A DNA stretch of 64,000 nt, from the NCBI GenBank assembly GCA_000063525.1, contig CT978603.1:1359105-1423104 (forward strand), written 5' to 3'. The stretch's first letter is position 1; every line of letters starts with the position of its first letter. The notes beneath the pieces were generated by a model, which had not been told where the DNA came from, ran no database searches, and saw only the letters and a program-made list of their open reading frames with translations. Both the position numbers and the translations under genes were made by a program. This DNA comes from Synechococcus sp. RCC307. GTDB lineage: Bacteria > Cyanobacteriota > Cyanobacteriia > PCC-6307 > Cyanobiaceae. This document shows, one piece after another, positions 63,922 through 64,000 of the stretch.

Positions 63922-64000
63922 ATGGCGAAGGGGCTCAGCGACCGCCAGAGACAAATCCTCAGGATCCTTGAGGCGAGCAGCAAGGAGCTGAGCGGCCAAG
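63922..64000 (+). CDS. Probable Fur-family transcriptional regulator (N-terminal fragment)
   Basis: Only 26 codons fit before the right edge: MAKGLSDRQRQILRILEASS then KELSGQ. The pattern LSxRQxxILxxLxxxxxELSGQ is that of the first helix of Fur/Zur/PerR winged-helix proteins in cyanobacteria. The neighbouring zinc uptake genes and Zur-like box make Zur an attractive guess. The call rests on a very short fragment. Confidence 0.5.
   Translation, partial: MAKGLSDRQRQILRILEASSKELSGQ

Overview
The window is a GC-rich, gene-dense stretch of a cyanobacterial chromosome, most likely a marine or brackish picocyanobacterium (Synechococcus/Cyanobium type). Markers for this are carotenoid isomerase crtH, the dark protochlorophyllide reductase genes chlN-chlB-chlL, the light-dependent reductase por, ycf54, photosystem I psaM, NDH-1 subunit ndhL with a CRR6-type assembly factor, a Tab2-type RNA-binding protein, a cytochrome c6-like protein, the alkane pair ado/aar, and several small families known only from cyanobacteria. 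No rRNA operon, CRISPR array, prophage or insertion sequence was seen. Genes are tightly packed, with many 4-base ATGA/GTGA overlaps and several long convergent 3' overlaps. Assignments come from recognising motifs by eye; no database search was run.

Layout, left half. 1-9 kb: end of trmFO, crtH, a glutamate decarboxylase/MarC pair, an OmpR-type regulator whose receiver lacks the phospho-aspartate, a minus-strand run (acyltransferase, secreted TPR-like protein, bolA, grxD, cupin), then pdxJ and ycf54. 9-17.5 kb: recC-recB-recD with 4-base overlaps. 17.5-22.9 kb: cupin, DEAD-box RNA helicase with a structured leader, small secreted protein, a gene-poor stretch of nearly 1 kb, a ParB-like protein and an LCP-family protein. 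23-27 kb: chlN-chlB-chlL. 27-31 kb: cupin, flavin reductase, pirin and a Ktr-type K+ transporter. 30.8-32.3 kb (minus): psaM, a coiled-coil membrane protein and por.

Right half. 32.4-38 kb: phoU-like gene, crr6-like gene, TauE exporter, lipoate-ligase-like gene, site-2 protease, trpF and folE. 38-46 kb: SDR, accA, aar, ado, creatininase family (minus), then rps1b, tab2 and a laccase-domain gene (plus). This block joins fatty-acid supply (accA) to alkane production (aar, ado). 46-51 kb: poorly characterised membrane proteins and two alpha/beta hydrolases. 50.7-56 kb: cytochrome c6-like gene, trpA-DUF3007-ndhL, an odd short tRNA with a UAA anticodon, a Nif11-cupin fusion, small secreted proteins, psiE and a group 2 sigma factor. 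56-64 kb: a metzincin-like protease, a divergent zinc locus (znuA-znuC-znuB on the minus strand; a YraQ-type permease, a broken TIGR03943 partner and a beta-propeller-like protein on the plus strand) around a Zur-like box, hisIE, a PTPS/QueD homologue, and the first codons of a probable Fur-family regulator.

Points most worth a second look: the zinc locus with its disrupted permease partner, the tRNA-like gene with a Leu anticodon but no long variable arm, the receiver-degenerate regulator facing a 9-bp inverted repeat, the terminator-like hairpin abutting the RNA helicase start, the 22-bp palindrome before a cupin gene, and the gene-poor interval around 20.4-21.3 kb.
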